DNA of 64,000 nt from Pelagicoccus sp. SDUM812003 (GCF_031127815.1 NZ_JARXHY010000015.1:1-64000); one strand, 5' to 3'; counted from the first letter of the stretch, positions 9,238 to 19,070 are shown. Notes: a model not told the origin generated them from the letters alone. Numbers and translations are program-made.

Positions 9238-10425
9238 ATGGCCGAATCCGATTCTAACTCTCCCGCCCGGGGCAAACTCACTTCCAATCAATGGCGCCTC
9301 CTCGGCGCTGCGGTCGCGGTTCTTAGTGTCACCGTCATCGCCTTCTTCATCCTCGGCATTTTCACGCTGCTGCGGGACTTCATCGCGACCTTTTCCGATG
9401 TCCTATGGCCCCTTGCAGTGGCAGGCATCCTCGCCATGATCTTCCGTCCCTTCGTAGTCTTTTTGCAACGACGGGCCAAGTTCAGCCGCACCTGGGCCAT
9501 CGTGACCCTTTTCCTTGTCGCGGCGCTATTGCTGGCCGGAGCTTTACTGATCGTCGTTCCGACTCTGGTGGACCAAACGGTTCGATTCATCGAGTACCTA
9601 CCGGATCTATTCCAAAGTCTCCGCACCGCTCTCGCTGAAAACTATCCGAAGGTCGTTGAATTCGCGAACGAGAAGATTGGTCAAGAAAACCTACAACGTA
9701 TCCAAACGTTTCTCACAGATTCTGTTTCCGTGATTCTGAGCAAATCAGAAACGGCTATCGCAAACCTTGGGGGCTTCGTATCGCGCATCATCGCGATCGG
9801 TACGGGACTGGCAATCATCCCTGTCTACCTCTTTTTCATGTTGGAAAGCCGACGCAACCTGATTCGCGATCTCAAGAAACAGCTCTCCTTCATCCGTGAC
9901 GACTGGAGGGACGACATTCTCTTCCTCACCGAGGAGTTCGTCGGAAGCGTTGTATCCTTTTTCCGAGGACAGATCATTATCGCGTTCATCATGGGCGTCT
10001 TGCTCGCCCTCGGCTTTATGCTGATCGACCTCAACTTCGCCATCATCCTCGGCCTCGCCATTGGTTTCCTGAATATCATCCCCTACCTAGGAAGCATCAT
10101 CGGCTTGGGCATCGCTCTCCCGCTGGCCTACTTTCAGAAAGACGGGGGAGGAATCGAGCTATTGCTCTTCGCGATTGGTGTCTTCGTCGCTGTGCAGATG
10201 ATCGAGGGCTACCTGCTAACTCCGCGTATCATGGGAAAGACTACCGGCCTGCACCCGATGGTCATTATCATCGCCATCTTTTTCTGGGGCACGGCGCTCA
10301 ACGGCGTCCTTGGCATGATACTAGCCATTCCCTTGACAGCATTCTTCGTTGTCGCTTGGCGACTGGCCAAACGCAAATACCTCGACCATCTCCGCAATTC
10401 GCGGACGTCCGATGCGTCTGAATAG
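9238..10425 (+). CDS. AI-2E family (UPF0118) transporter/permease
   Basis: This 395-residue polytopic inner-membrane protein belongs to the AI-2E/PerM/TqsA family. It shows the usual pattern: paired N-terminal helices (about 25-85), a further helix, a soluble amphipathic stretch (about 110-195), then a dense C-terminal block of helices containing FLNIIPYLGSIIGLGIALP and GTALNGVLGMILAIPLTA, both family hallmarks. Members move diverse small molecules or ions, and the substrate here is unknown. The gene stands alone; no quorum-sensing gene is nearby, so an autoinducer role should not be assumed. Confidence 0.85.
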   Translation: MAESDSNSPARGKLTSNQWRLLGAAVAVLSVTVIAFFILGIFTLLRDFIATFSDVLWPLAVAGILAMIFRPFVVFLQRRAKFSRTWAIVTLFLVAALLLAGALLIVVPTLVDQTVRFIEYLPDLFQSLRTALAENYPKVVEFANEKIGQENLQRIQTFLTDSVSVILSKSETAIANLGGFVSRIIAIGTGLAIIPVYLFFMLESRRNLIRDLKKQLSFIRDDWRDDILFLTEEFVGSVVSFFRGQIIIAFIMGVLLALGFMLIDLNFAIILGLAIGFLNIIPYLGSIIGLGIALPLAYFQKDGGGIELLLFAIGVFVAVQMIEGYLLTPRIMGKTTGLHPMVIIIAIFFWGTALNGVLGMILAIPLTAFFVVAWRLAKRKYLDHLRNSRTSDASE

Positions 10426-10537
10426 ACAGGGCTCGGTGAAACACCGTCCGTGCATCGAAAGATGATCTTGTTGAGAACAGACCTCTTCGGTTTCGCTTGG
10501 AGGGCGAAATGGTCGAAGCCGCTCTGAAGTGCAGAAT

Positions 10538-11050
10538 TCACTTCTGATTTGCGAGTCGTTCCGCGATCTGGCGGGCGACTTCGCGTTGGATCCAATCGAT
10601 GTCTTCGCGTCCGGTGCGCCGGGCGTCGGGTCCCGTCATAAGGGTCGACTCGGTGATAGTGAAACTTCCCACGAATTGCTGGCTGGGCTCCACCGAGATA
10701 CGCACTTCTACTTTCATGGAAGACTGCCCGACAGCGCTCCCGTATTTGATGCGAGCAGGAACGTTTCCTTCGACGTAACGCTGTACGTCTCCCTCCACTA
10801 CAATCGAATTGTCACCCGTCGGTTCACGAAGCACCTCGCGATAGTCTCCAAGACGCAGGAGTTCGCTAGCGACTTGATCTGCGAGCTCGCTCCCTACCCC
10901 GGTTCCCCGATCTTCGAAATCCTCGATAACAATCACCTCGTAACTCGACAAGTCCACGAAAGGATTCCAATCGCTCGTCGAACGACAGCCTGCCACCATC
11001 AGTCCGAGCACCAAAAGAAACCCAACCCAAAAACGAACCGTTCTCTGCAT
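10538..11050 (-). CDS. Putative lipoprotein of unknown function
   Basis: The protein has 170 residues when started at the ATG at 11050 (MQRTVRFWVGFLLV). Residues 7-21 are a hydrophobic signal followed by the lipobox LMVAGC, making C22 the likely lipidated cysteine. The mature part resembles small outer-membrane-associated lipoproteins with a FEDRGTGVGSELADQVASEL segment, as in DUF4410-type proteins, but I cannot assign a family firmly. The C-terminus is a charged amphipathic helix (WIQREVARQIAERLANQK). It is convergent with the AI-2E gene and has no partner gene. Confidence 0.6.
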   Translation of the reverse strand: MQRTVRFWVGFLLVLGLMVAGCRSTSDWNPFVDLSSYEVIVIEDFEDRGTGVGSELADQVASELLRLGDYREVLREPTGDNSIVVEGDVQRYVEGNVPARIKYGSAVGQSSMKVEVRISVEPSQQFVGSFTITESTLMTGPDARRTGREDIDWIQREVARQIAERLANQK

Positions 11051-11311
11051 GCCCATACCTTCGCGCCCATCGCGAGGATTGCCAAGACATTCCATTTCAC
11101 GTCCCATCCCGCTCGTCGCGTACGGAATACGTATTCAATTGTTAACGACATTCATCCCTGTCGCCCGAGTTTTCTCCACGAACGCTTCTCAACGCGTGAT
11201 CTTCGAAAAAAGAGCCGATCGAACGCAAGCGCCCATTCGCCAATCAGCCATCAACAAGCGAAAGGAGCAAAGTCGCCAAACGGCGCCTTTCTCGACGAGC
11301 CAGGTCGACGA

Positions 11312-11761
11312 CTAGTACAGCCATCCGATTCGAAACGATGCTCCTACGAAGGCGAGCAAAACCGAAAGAACGGTGATTAGGGCGACATGCCATCTCAAGA
11401 TGCCCAGGCCGGTGGTTTCGATCCTCGGCAGGAGTCGAAATCGCAGATCGATCCCCAGCCCGAACGTTAGGGCGAGCAGGAGGATTTTCATGCCGATCAA
11501 ACGCCCCATCGGATTGTCGAAATCAAACCAGCTGCCCACCCTCGGCAAATGTCCATAAGCCAGTAGAAATCCCGTCATCGTCTGGACGACCAGAGCCGGT
11601 ATGCCGACGGTCCGGTACACCGATTCGATTCGGTGCCAAAGGAAATTGTCCTGTACCCGTAAGGCCTGCGGCAAAAGCGAAAACGCGAGCGCTAAATGCC
11701 AGCCAACCCAGACGCATGCCCCAAGCAAATGCAGAACCACAACTGTACCATAGGTGTTCAT
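11312..11761 (-). CDS. CopD-like integral membrane protein
   Basis: This 149-residue protein has four predicted membrane helices (about 5-30, 50-72, 87-105 and 122-145). The first helix carries HLLGACVWVGWHLALAF, in which the spaced histidines resemble the heme- or copper-associated helices of CopD and related cytochrome-like membrane proteins. A metal or heme role is an inference. It is preceded by about 460 bases without a recognised gene, and lies upstream of, and on the same strand as, the lipoprotein at 10538 with a 261-base gap. Confidence 0.55.
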   Translation of the reverse strand: MNTYGTVVVLHLLGACVWVGWHLALAFSLLPQALRVQDNFLWHRIESVYRTVGIPALVVQTMTGFLLAYGHLPRVGSWFDFDNPMGRLIGMKILLLALTFGLGIDLRFRLLPRIETTGLGILRWHVALITVLSVLLAFVGASFRIGWLY

Positions 11762-12225
11762 TCGAAACCGCGGGCCTCACAGGTCCCCACTCGCAATGAA
11801 AACACTACAGCGGGCGTCGACACGCAACACACAAAAGAGAGGAACGCCTCCTAAGCAAGACGGGGGTTCAAACAGAAAAAACGCCGCGCCGTTCGCCCGC
11901 TTTTCCTTCGCTCTCCACAGCCTCCCAATCCCATCAAGGCGATTTCCGCTGAGAAAGCGGCGTGATATCCAAAGACTCCTTCTGTGCGATCCACCTTTCT
12001 GCGATTCGGGGCGCTGACTCGCCACTCTGGATTGCCGACTCGTCGCGGCGACCGACCGAACATCGTTCCATCCCAAAACGAATGCGATCAGTTGAGCTCG
12101 CGAACTTGGTCGATCAGTCTATGTTTCCCAATTCAGCGATCTTCATCCGAGACACCACTTACGTATCCGTTTTCCCTATACTCGACCAGCGCAATAGAAA
12201 CATCGCCAGAATCGTCACTAGAAGC
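11762..12225. other. Intergenic, divergent promoter region
   Basis: This 464-base stretch separates the minus-strand CopD-like gene from the plus-strand glutathionyl-hydroquinone reductase, so it should hold both promoters. Long open frames cross it on both strands but look like random GC-rich translation. I see no RNA gene or strong hairpin. Confidence 0.4.
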
Positions 12226-13146
12226 ATGACCAACAAAGCCCAATTCCCCGACGAGCAAGGCGAGGACGGATCCTTCGAGCGACAAGAGGACGCCTTCGAC
12301 AATTGGATCGAGAATAAGCCTGACGCGGAGTTTCCCGCTGTCTCCGGCCGCTATCACCTTTACGTTTCGCTCGCCTGCCCCTGGGCCCACCGCACCATCA
12401 TCATGCGCGAGCGGCAAGGGTTGGCGCCTCACATCGGCATGACCATCGTAGATCCCATTCGCGATGACAAGGGCTGGCGCTTCGTGGACGATGTTTCGCG
12501 CTGCGAGCCGGATCCGGTCAATGGATTCAGATTCCTCAGCGAGGCTTATCACGCCACCGATCCCAAATACAAAGGCCGTGTGACGGTACCCGTTCTCTGG
12601 GACAAGGAAACGAAACGCATCGTCAGCAACAACGACGACGCCATCATGCGCATGTTCAACCGCGCTTTCCAGCACCTGACTGGAGAGCGACACGACCATT
12701 GCCCGCCTCACTTGCTTCCCCAAATCGATCGACTCAACGAAGTCGTCTACCAAACGGTCAACAACGGCGTCTACCGAGCAGGATTCGCTTCGAGCCAAGA
12801 AGCCTACGAAGCAGCGGTGTATCCACTCTTCGATACGCTTGACATGCTGGAATCTCGCCTCAGCCGGGGACCTTACCTATTCGGAGAACACCTTACGGAA
12901 ACCGACTGGAGACTTTGGGTGACGCTGATTCGGTTCGACGCCGTGTATCACGGCCATTTCAAGTGCAACCTGCGACGCCTTATCGAATACCCAAATCTCA
13001 TCGCGTACACCAAGCGACTCTTCGACATTCCGGGCATCGCCGAGACGGTAGACCTCGATCACATCAAACGCCACTACTACCTCACCCACGACGAGCTCAA
13101 TCCCAGCGGCATCCTTCCCGCGGGACCGCAGTCGATCTGGTTCTAA
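12226..13146 (+). CDS. Glutathionyl-hydroquinone reductase (Xi-class GST)
   Basis: The product (306 aa from the ATG at 12226) is a cytosolic glutathione S-transferase of the S-glutathionyl-(chloro)hydroquinone reductase group (PcpF/YqjG type). It reduces glutathionylated hydroquinones and related quinone adducts. The catalytic motif CPWAHR, with C51 the reactive cysteine, follows GRYHLYVSLA as in the family, and the WVTLIRFDAVYHGHFKCN segment near the C-terminal domain is also characteristic. The open frame extends upstream to 11962 but that part has no homology-like features, so I start at MTNKAQFPDE. Confidence 0.88.
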   Translation: MTNKAQFPDEQGEDGSFERQEDAFDNWIENKPDAEFPAVSGRYHLYVSLACPWAHRTIIMRERQGLAPHIGMTIVDPIRDDKGWRFVDDVSRCEPDPVNGFRFLSEAYHATDPKYKGRVTVPVLWDKETKRIVSNNDDAIMRMFNRAFQHLTGERHDHCPPHLLPQIDRLNEVVYQTVNNGVYRAGFASSQEAYEAAVYPLFDTLDMLESRLSRGPYLFGEHLTETDWRLWVTLIRFDAVYHGHFKCNLRRLIEYPNLIAYTKRLFDIPGIAETVDLDHIKRHYYLTHDELNPSGILPAGPQSIWF

Positions 13147-13197
13147 AAGAGTCGGGGCATCGCAAAAGCCAATGCGCAGCGGGCGCTCCCTGGAACG

Positions 13198-13683
13198 TCA
13201 TTTGACGCGTTTCCAGTTCCGCGACGCTTGTTCGTAAAGAGCTTTTTCGCCAGACTTCTGGCTCTTCTTGGTCCACTTCTCGCGTGTGGCGCCCCAGAAA
13301 CCGTCGTAGAACACCAGCAGCCGCCCATCGAAGATGCGATAGCTCTCAGGATCGACGTCGACTTTTTCGCCGTCGAGCATCGCCCACGCGCACCAACCGC
13401 CAAACGCAGGTTCATAGCGCTCCGGATCTTCGAGAAACGCTTGCCGATGCTCTTCACTGGAAAACCGATACAACGCTCCATCTCGCTCGACCACGATATC
13501 GTCTCTCCCCTTCACCGGCGCCGCTTCGGTATGGTAGGACACCGGGTCGTATCCCTGCAGGGCCAAGCCGTCATCCTTCGCCACGTTGCGATCCTCCCCC
13601 AAAGCTCGATCCGGGATGGCCGCAAACAAGAAAAGCCATGCGAGGTAGAATCCTATAGCGCCGTATCCACAATCCAGTTTCAT
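13198..13683 (-). CDS. Exported YHS domain-containing protein
   Basis: This 161-residue protein starts at the ATG at 13683, with GGGAG eight bases upstream. A signal peptide (about 1-28, ending near DRALGED) is followed by a YHS-type domain: LALQGYDPVSYH, then YRFSSEEHRQAFLEDPERY, then GGWCAWAM. Such secreted YHS proteins are often linked to metal or redox stress, but the actual role is unknown. A basic, lysine-rich tail ends the protein. It is convergent with the GST gene, with 51 bases between stops. Confidence 0.8.
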   Translation of the reverse strand: MKLDCGYGAIGFYLAWLFLFAAIPDRALGEDRNVAKDDGLALQGYDPVSYHTEAAPVKGRDDIVVERDGALYRFSSEEHRQAFLEDPERYEPAFGGWCAWAMLDGEKVDVDPESYRIFDGRLLVFYDGFWGATREKWTKKSQKSGEKALYEQASRNWKRVK

Positions 13684-14109
13684 GTTCGTTCTCCCATTTT
13701 CGAAAAAGTTGCCTGACACGAGCCCATCGGCGTTCCAGAGCCAAGGCCGTGCCTCTGAAATAGGAACGAATGACGGGGAGATTATTCCAAAAGAGTTTCG
13801 CTAAAGGTTGAGACGGTCTTCTTCTCGCAGCGGGCGGCGTCAAATCCGCATTTTCGAAGTGAGGCCGAACACAGTTCCTTCGGGCAGACCGAACCGTTTG
13901 CAATCCGCAGCAGCGGCAGCGAGGTACGGTTGCAGCATGCATCCAGCACAAAAAAGTCCGTTTGGCCGTGTGGGCAATTTCGTAAAATTGGGCGGAACGA
14001 GAGGCCGGATCGGGGCTCAACCCCACGTTCTTTCGAAATTGGCATCGAGCCTGCGAGTTCATCTCCCGTTCGAACCGAAAACCGTGCAACCCACAAACAA
14101 CGAGTTAAA
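13684..14109. other. Intergenic, divergent promoter region
   Basis: These 426 bases lie between the divergent YHS gene and the OB-fold gene. The open frames crossing it have no recognisable protein features. No hairpin or RNA gene was noticed. Confidence 0.4.
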
Positions 14110-14763
14110 ATGATACCGAAGACAAAGAGACACCTAAGCATCGCAGCCGCCAGCATCGCAGCCTTGATGCTGCAGCCAATCGCGTCTTCAGCTCCCAAGG
14201 TAGAGACCAAGCCTGATAACTCATGGATCTCCGTGAGCGGCTCAGTTACCAAGGCGTACGTCGACTCCTTCCGACTCGACTACGGCGAGGGCGTTATCGA
14301 AGTGGAAATGGACGACGGCGACTACGACATGGATGGCCTCAAGATTTACGAGGGCGACCAAGTGACCGTGACGGGCAAGATCGACGACGACATGTTCGAA
14401 AAGCGAACCATCGAAGCGAGCAGCGTGTACGTCGAAGACCTCAACACCTACTTCTACGCGAGCGCCAGAGACGAAGAGGACTACCCATACATCGCGATGA
14501 CCAATGCGGCAGATCCCTACCAGACGATCGTACAAGGCACTGTCAGTTCGAAGAGCGACGAGGAGTTCACGATCGACACCGGCAGTCGACTGATAACTGT
14601 GGAAACCGATGAAATGGGCTACAATCCTCTGGATGACGAAGGGCTGCAGCGCATCGAAGTAGGAGACCGCGTGAGCGTCTACGGCGACACGGACTACGAC
14701 TTGTTCGAAGGTCGGGAGATCGTGGCGGACAGCATCGTCACCCTCAATGATGGCAGCTCCTAA
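14110..14763 (+). CDS. Exported protein with two OB-fold (YgiW/BOF-like) repeats
   Basis: This 217-residue protein has a signal peptide of about 28 residues (MIPKTKRHLSIAAASIAALML...SSA), so it is probably periplasmic. The mature part is a tandem of two similar OB-fold-like units. Unit one runs SVTKAYVDSFRLDYGEGVIEVEM to GDQVTVTGKIDDDMFEKRTIEASSV; unit two runs GTVSSKSDEEFTIDTGSRLITVE to GDRVSVYGDTDYDLFEGREIVADSI. This resembles bacterial OB-fold (BOF) stress proteins, whose molecular function is unclear. The protein is very acidic (many D and E). I start at the ATG at 14110 because it opens the signal peptide. A strong terminator follows. Confidence 0.7.
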   Translation: MIPKTKRHLSIAAASIAALMLQPIASSAPKVETKPDNSWISVSGSVTKAYVDSFRLDYGEGVIEVEMDDGDYDMDGLKIYEGDQVTVTGKIDDDMFEKRTIEASSVYVEDLNTYFYASARDEEDYPYIAMTNAADPYQTIVQGTVSSKSDEEFTIDTGSRLITVETDEMGYNPLDDEGLQRIEVGDRVSVYGDTDYDLFEGREIVADSIVTLNDGSS

Positions 14764-14799
14764 TCGAGGAAAAAAAACGCCTCGCCCACGCTTGGCTCA

Positions 14800-14829
14800 A
14801 TGCCCCAGTTCCAACGCTGGGGCATTTCT
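14800..14829 (+). terminator. Rho-independent terminator after the OB-fold gene
   Basis: A perfect 9-bp stem, ATGCCCCAG with CTGGGGCAT (14800-14808 with 14817-14825), is followed by TTTCTG. It may act on transcripts from both sides. Confidence 0.75.
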
Positions 14830-14877
14830 GTATCTAGATTTGGATACGATCCTGTTCCCCACTGCCCCCCAAGCCAT

Positions 14878-15288
14878 CTAACACGCTCCGGCATCGCGAT
14901 CCGCATGGATGCGAGCCGCCATGGCGCGAGCCTCGCCCTGTCCCTCCACCACATGGAAGGTGTGCTCCGGAAGGTTATTCAAGAAGTGGGCCCTGATCAA
15001 TTCGGCTAGGCCTTGGTTCAGAGGGTTGGCGCCGAACAAGATTGTCGCCCGGATCGCCTTCGCCTCATAGGCGCCGACATAGCCGCTCGGCATGCTGGCG
15101 GCTTCTAAAAAGTCGACGTTGAAGTGGCTCACACGCGAAATATCCACCAGCTCCACCGCCTCGCATGGCACCGCGGCATCGGCCTTTAGGTCGTCGAAGT
15201 ACGTCATGATTTCGTCTATGACGAGTTCTCCGATGCAGCTAATGTCTATCGTGCGGAGATTTGAATTGTAGCGGTATTCGACAGGCAT
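14878..15288 (-). CDS. SpoIIAA/STAS-like protein
   Basis: This 136-residue soluble protein has the pattern of SpoIIAA-like/STAS-like domains: an N-terminal strand (MPVEYRYNSNLRTIDI), a helix that includes DEIMTYFDDL, a central strand VELVDISRVS where anti-sigma antagonists place their regulatory serine region, and later RATILFGANPLNQGLAELI. A second, divergent member lies in the heme cluster (46072-46485). Function unknown. It is upstream of nothing obvious on its strand; the neighbour on the same strand is the YkgJ-like gene, 148 bases away. Confidence 0.55.
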   Translation of the reverse strand: MPVEYRYNSNLRTIDISCIGELVIDEIMTYFDDLKADAAVPCEAVELVDISRVSHFNVDFLEAASMPSGYVGAYEAKAIRATILFGANPLNQGLAELIRAHFLNNLPEHTFHVVEGQGEARAMAARIHADRDAGAC

Positions 15289-15436
15289 GGATTGGCCGGT
15301 TGGACCTTAGCAATCGATGCCTTTTCTCTCCATTGTCAACTGATTGAAACAGGCAGCAAGAATCGAAGCTCGGCTACCAGCGCCTCAATCAGGCCGGCAT
15401 CTCGCTTCGCCGAAGCGCCCGCTATACCAAGGCCTC

Positions 15437-15967
15437 CTAAGCGTCCTCCGCTAAGGTGTGAAACGTCCTATGAGCGAGCAAATCGAACTGATGCATGGCG
15501 AGACCGAGGTCACCATACACCTCCGCCGTCGCGGCATCGACTTGACCCGACACCAAACGCCGCTGCACCCGCCGGAAACGCTTGGTGAGCGAAAGCGTCT
15601 CATCGCGCTCCCCCGCATCGCGCAACAAACGCCGCACCTTCTCCGCCTTGCGTCGGGCCTGCTTCACGGTTCGCAAAGCGCTTTCGATTTCGACCCGGCC
15701 GGCCGCCACCTCCTTGAACACCTGGCACTCGAAACTGCGGCACTGCCGGGGACGGTTTTGGTAAACGCCGCAGGCGCAATCGGCCCCAAGAGCTCGACAA
15801 GGCTGGCGGAAGTAGGTCACCGGCTTTTTCGCTCTCGAGCGTCTCACCGGCAGGCCGCGACGCTTCAAATCAGCGGCGTCATCGTTCGGTCCGAGTCGCA
15901 CGTTGTCGAAAAGGGAGCCATCGCAGCAAAGGCCACAAGAAAGGCAAAGGGTTTCCAGCTTCGTCAC
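15437..15967 (-). CDS. YkgJ family cysteine-cluster protein
   Basis: This protein has 176 residues if started at the GTG at 15967, which has AGGTGG six bases upstream; longer in-frame starts exist at 16030 and 16153. The N-terminal metal-binding motif C8-x2-C-x2-C-C (LCLSCGLCCDG) is followed by PCRALGADCACGVYQNRPRQCRSFEC, together the typical YkgJ (UPF0153) cluster thought to bind zinc or an iron-sulfur centre. The C-terminal half is a basic, arginine-rich helical region. Function of the family is not established. Confidence 0.75.
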   Translation of the reverse strand: MTKLETLCLSCGLCCDGSLFDNVRLGPNDDAADLKRRGLPVRRSRAKKPVTYFRQPCRALGADCACGVYQNRPRQCRSFECQVFKEVAAGRVEIESALRTVKQARRKAEKVRRLLRDAGERDETLSLTKRFRRVQRRLVSGQVDAATAEVYGDLGLAMHQFDLLAHRTFHTLAEDA

Positions 15968-16219
15968 GCCCCACCTATTCGTCGGGCCGCTCGATAGAGC
16001 AAGCTCCGTTTTCGCTGCAAGCGTGCACATCGTTACGCTGTCAACACACCGCAAGACTACTGAAAAGACGGGTGCGGTTCTACCCATGAACGTTACAGGA
16101 ACGTTCGGTGCCTGCAACAATTCGGCGCCACACCCACCCTTACTTGACTTCACTCAATACGAGGGACTTGAAGGGCCCTTCTTTACAGAAAGCTAACAAA
16201 CGACAAACGGATTCATCCA

Positions 16220-18970
16220 ATGACAGTATCCAATCCTACAATACTAAGACTTTCAGCGTTTTCTGCGGGTTTCGCCCTATCGCTTTCCCCCCTTCTAGCA
16301 GATGGTTCACTTTCAGGTCGAGTAGTTGACGCGGACACTGGCGTCTATCTGGATGGCGTGCTCGTCACCCACCTCGCTACTGGCCAGACCGCGATCACAC
16401 GTCGCGGTGGCGAATACGTTTTCAGCTCGCTACCGGAAGGCCCTCAGCAATTTCAGTTTCGCTACCTAGGGTTCGAAGATGGTGTAGAGACAATATCGAT
16501 ACAAAATGGCCTGAACGAGCGCGATCTGCAAATGAGCGGCGACTTCGTGGAGCTCGAGGGCGTGACCGTGAAAGGTTCCGTTATCGGACAAGCTCGCGCC
16601 TTGAATTTCCAGAAAAGCAGCGATGCTCTGGTAAATGCCGTATCCGCGGACGCCATCGGCCAGTTTCCTGATCAGAACGCGGCGGAGGCCCTTTCCCGCT
16701 TGCCGGGCGTTTCGGTCGAGCGCGACCAAGGTGAGGGTCGCTTTGTAGTCATTCGCGGCATCGACCCGAACCTAAATTCCGTTTCTGTAGATGGAGTGAA
16801 GCTGGCATCGCCTAGTACCGGCGACCGAGCCACCTTGCTCGACACCATTCCGTCCGACAATCTCCAGCAACTCGAGGTCTTCAAGACGGCGCTTCCAAGC
16901 CACCCGGGCGATTCCGTTGGAGGGTACATCAACATAAAAACTCCCAGCGCCTACGATCAGGAAGGCATCACCGCGCGCATGTCCCTACAGGGCAACTACA
17001 GCGACTTGATCGGCGACTGGAAAGGCAAGCTAAGCGGAGCGTATGGCAACACCTTCAACGAAGGCACGATTGGTTTCCTCTTCAGCGCCTCGATGGAGGA
17101 ACGCAAGTTTGGGTCCGATAACAACGAGTCCGACCCATGGGTTGAAGAAGACGGGGAAGACGGTTCTAGCGGCTTCGTTTCGGAAGCGGTTGAACTTCGC
17201 GAATACGACCTGCTGCGAACGCGCAAAGGACTGACTTCCAACCTAGAGTTCAAGCCTAGCAACGACGCCTACTACTTCCTGAGAGCGAGCTGGAACCGCT
17301 ACAAGGACACCGAGACGCGAAACGCTGGAGTGATCGAACCCGACGGATTCACCGAGATCACGAACGATTCTTTCGTCGGTCTAGATAGCGAGCTAGTGCG
17401 CGAGTTCAAAGACCGCACGGAAAAGATGGGTATCGAAGCCTATTCGCTTGGCGGAGAGAATCAATTTGGCGAAACCAAAGTCGACTACACACTCGCCTAC
17501 TCGAAAGCAGAGGAAGATACGCCTTACGATTTCGAAGCGATCTACGAGTTCGAAGACGGTGTCGATATTCGCTTTTCCGATACGACACGAAACGTTCTTG
17601 GACTTAGCCAAATTGGTGGCAACGGGATCTACGACCCGAATGGTTACGCGTTCGACGAAATCGTCGTTTCCAACCAGTTGGTGGAAGAAGAGGACCTGTC
17701 AGCGAACGTCAACGTTACCCATTTCATTTCCGATTCCGCCCTCCGGGAAATCAAATGGGGTGTTCTGGCGCGTGAAAAGGAAAAGACCAGCGATCTGGAT
17801 GAATTCGAAAACGACGAAAATCCTGAGATCGTGGATACGCTTGATGCCTTCACGCTCGCTTCGCCGCGCGACCCTTTCGGTTTCGGTCTCCCTCTTATCG
17901 ATCACTCCATCTCCACCTTTTATCAGGACAATCTAGCCGCATTCGCGATGGAGCTCGCAGAGGATGCTTCCGCCTTGGAAGACTTCACTTCCAACGAAGA
18001 CGTATTGGCAGCCTACCTACAAGCGAAGTTCCAGTTATCTGATTGGGAATTTATAGCCGGAGCGCGTCTTGAAGACACCGACTTCACCACAACTGGCTTC
18101 GCCTACAACGACGATACAGAGGAAATCTACCCCACGTCCGGTGGCAATAGCTACTCGAACTTCTTGCCAGGCATCCATGCTCGAAAGGAACTCGACGAAA
18201 ATACGGTGCTACGCCTGTCATGGAACAACACCATCGCTCGCCCAAGCTTCGAGCAAACCATCCCCTTCGCCGAGATAGAAGGCGACGAGGTAGAAATCGG
18301 AAATCCGATGCTGGACCCTCTGGAATCGATGAACTTCGACATCTCGGTAGAGCGGTACTTGCCTTCGCTTGGCATCCTTTCAGCGGCTGTGTTCCACAAG
18401 GAGGTTGATAACTTCATCTACGAGCAAACTCTCTTTCAGCCCTACGCCGATATCGAAGACGCCGAAGTGACCACTTTCCGCAACGGAGAAGATGGCTCCA
18501 TCACCGGTCTCGAACTAGCCTTTCAGCGTCGATTCTCCTTTCTGCCAGCTCCCTTCGACGGTCTCGGCACCTACATCAACCTGACTTTCGTGGATGGTGA
18601 GGCGACTGTCGCTCCAGCAGAAGAAGGCGACCCCACGCGCGAGCTGCCATTCATCAAGCAATCGGAAATGGTCGGCAACATCGCTCTCACCTACGAAAAG
18701 GAACGAATCTTTTTGAGACTCGCAGCGTCATGGAGGGATGAATACCTTGATGAAATTGGAGCGGAACCGATCGAAGATCGCTATATGCAGGACCACATGC
18801 AGTTGGACCTCACTACGAGCTATCAAATCACCCCCCAGCTTTCCGTCTTCGCAAACTGGCTAAACATCACCGACGAACCGCTCCACGCGGCATGGGGCGA
18901 AACGGGTCGGCTATCTCAGCTCGAAGAATACGGATGGAGCGCCAATACCGGCATACGCTGGTCCTACTAA
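16220..18970 (+). CDS. TonB-dependent outer-membrane receptor
   Basis: This 916-residue receptor is in the TonB-dependent family and imports a substrate across the outer membrane using energy from TonB-ExbBD. A signal peptide (about 1-28) is followed by a carboxypeptidase-regulatory-like beta domain (GSLSGRVVDADTGVYLDGV, about 29-105), a probable TonB box (VELEGVTVKGS), the plug (FPDQNAAEALSRLPGVSVERDQGEGRF... split at RGIDPNLNSVSVDG, about 145-235), and a 22-strand-type barrel ending in an aromatic residue (SANTGIRWSY). No TonB gene is in the window. Just downstream lies a phytase-like gene, so the substrate could be phytate-derived phosphate or an attached sugar; this is only context. Confidence 0.9.
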   Translation: MTVSNPTILRLSAFSAGFALSLSPLLADGSLSGRVVDADTGVYLDGVLVTHLATGQTAITRRGGEYVFSSLPEGPQQFQFRYLGFEDGVETISIQNGLNERDLQMSGDFVELEGVTVKGSVIGQARALNFQKSSDALVNAVSADAIGQFPDQNAAEALSRLPGVSVERDQGEGRFVVIRGIDPNLNSVSVDGVKLASPSTGDRATLLDTIPSDNLQQLEVFKTALPSHPGDSVGGYINIKTPSAYDQEGITARMSLQGNYSDLIGDWKGKLSGAYGNTFNEGTIGFLFSASMEERKFGSDNNESDPWVEEDGEDGSSGFVSEAVELREYDLLRTRKGLTSNLEFKPSNDAYYFLRASWNRYKDTETRNAGVIEPDGFTEITNDSFVGLDSELVREFKDRTEKMGIEAYSLGGENQFGETKVDYTLAYSKAEEDTPYDFEAIYEFEDGVDIRFSDTTRNVLGLSQIGGNGIYDPNGYAFDEIVVSNQLVEEEDLSANVNVTHFISDSALREIKWGVLAREKEKTSDLDEFENDENPEIVDTLDAFTLASPRDPFGFGLPLIDHSISTFYQDNLAAFAMELAEDASALEDFTSNEDVLAAYLQAKFQLSDWEFIAGARLEDTDFTTTGFAYNDDTEEIYPTSGGNSYSNFLPGIHARKELDENTVLRLSWNNTIARPSFEQTIPFAEIEGDEVEIGNPMLDPLESMNFDISVERYLPSLGILSAAVFHKEVDNFIYEQTLFQPYADIEDAEVTTFRNGEDGSITGLELAFQRRFSFLPAPFDGLGTYINLTFVDGEATVAPAEEGDPTRELPFIKQSEMVGNIALTYEKERIFLRLAASWRDEYLDEIGAEPIEDRYMQDHMQLDLTTSYQITPQLSVFANWLNITDEPLHAAWGETGRLSQLEEYGWSANTGIRWSY

Positions 18971-19023
18971 GACCTTCCTTGATCTTCACTTTTTTCAAAA
19001 CCTGAAATTGATCTGAAACTTCT

Positions 19024-19060
19024 GGCGTCTCACGCGTCTTCAAACCGTGAGACGCCTCAT
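19024..19060 (+). terminator. Strong hairpin between receptor and phytase-like gene
   Basis: A perfect 11-bp inverted repeat, GGCGTCTCACG with CGTGAGACGCC (19024-19034 with 19046-19056), is followed by TCATTTAG. The T tract is weak, and the downstream start codon is only 15 bases away, so it may attenuate transcription or protect the mRNA end rather than end the transcript completely. Confidence 0.55.
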
Positions 19061-19070
19061 TTAGATTCGC

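Noticed and set aside
9238-10425. Possible quorum-sensing role of the AI-2E-type transporter
   Set aside because: The family is mostly of unknown substrate and no autoinducer synthesis or sensing gene is near, so only the family name is kept.
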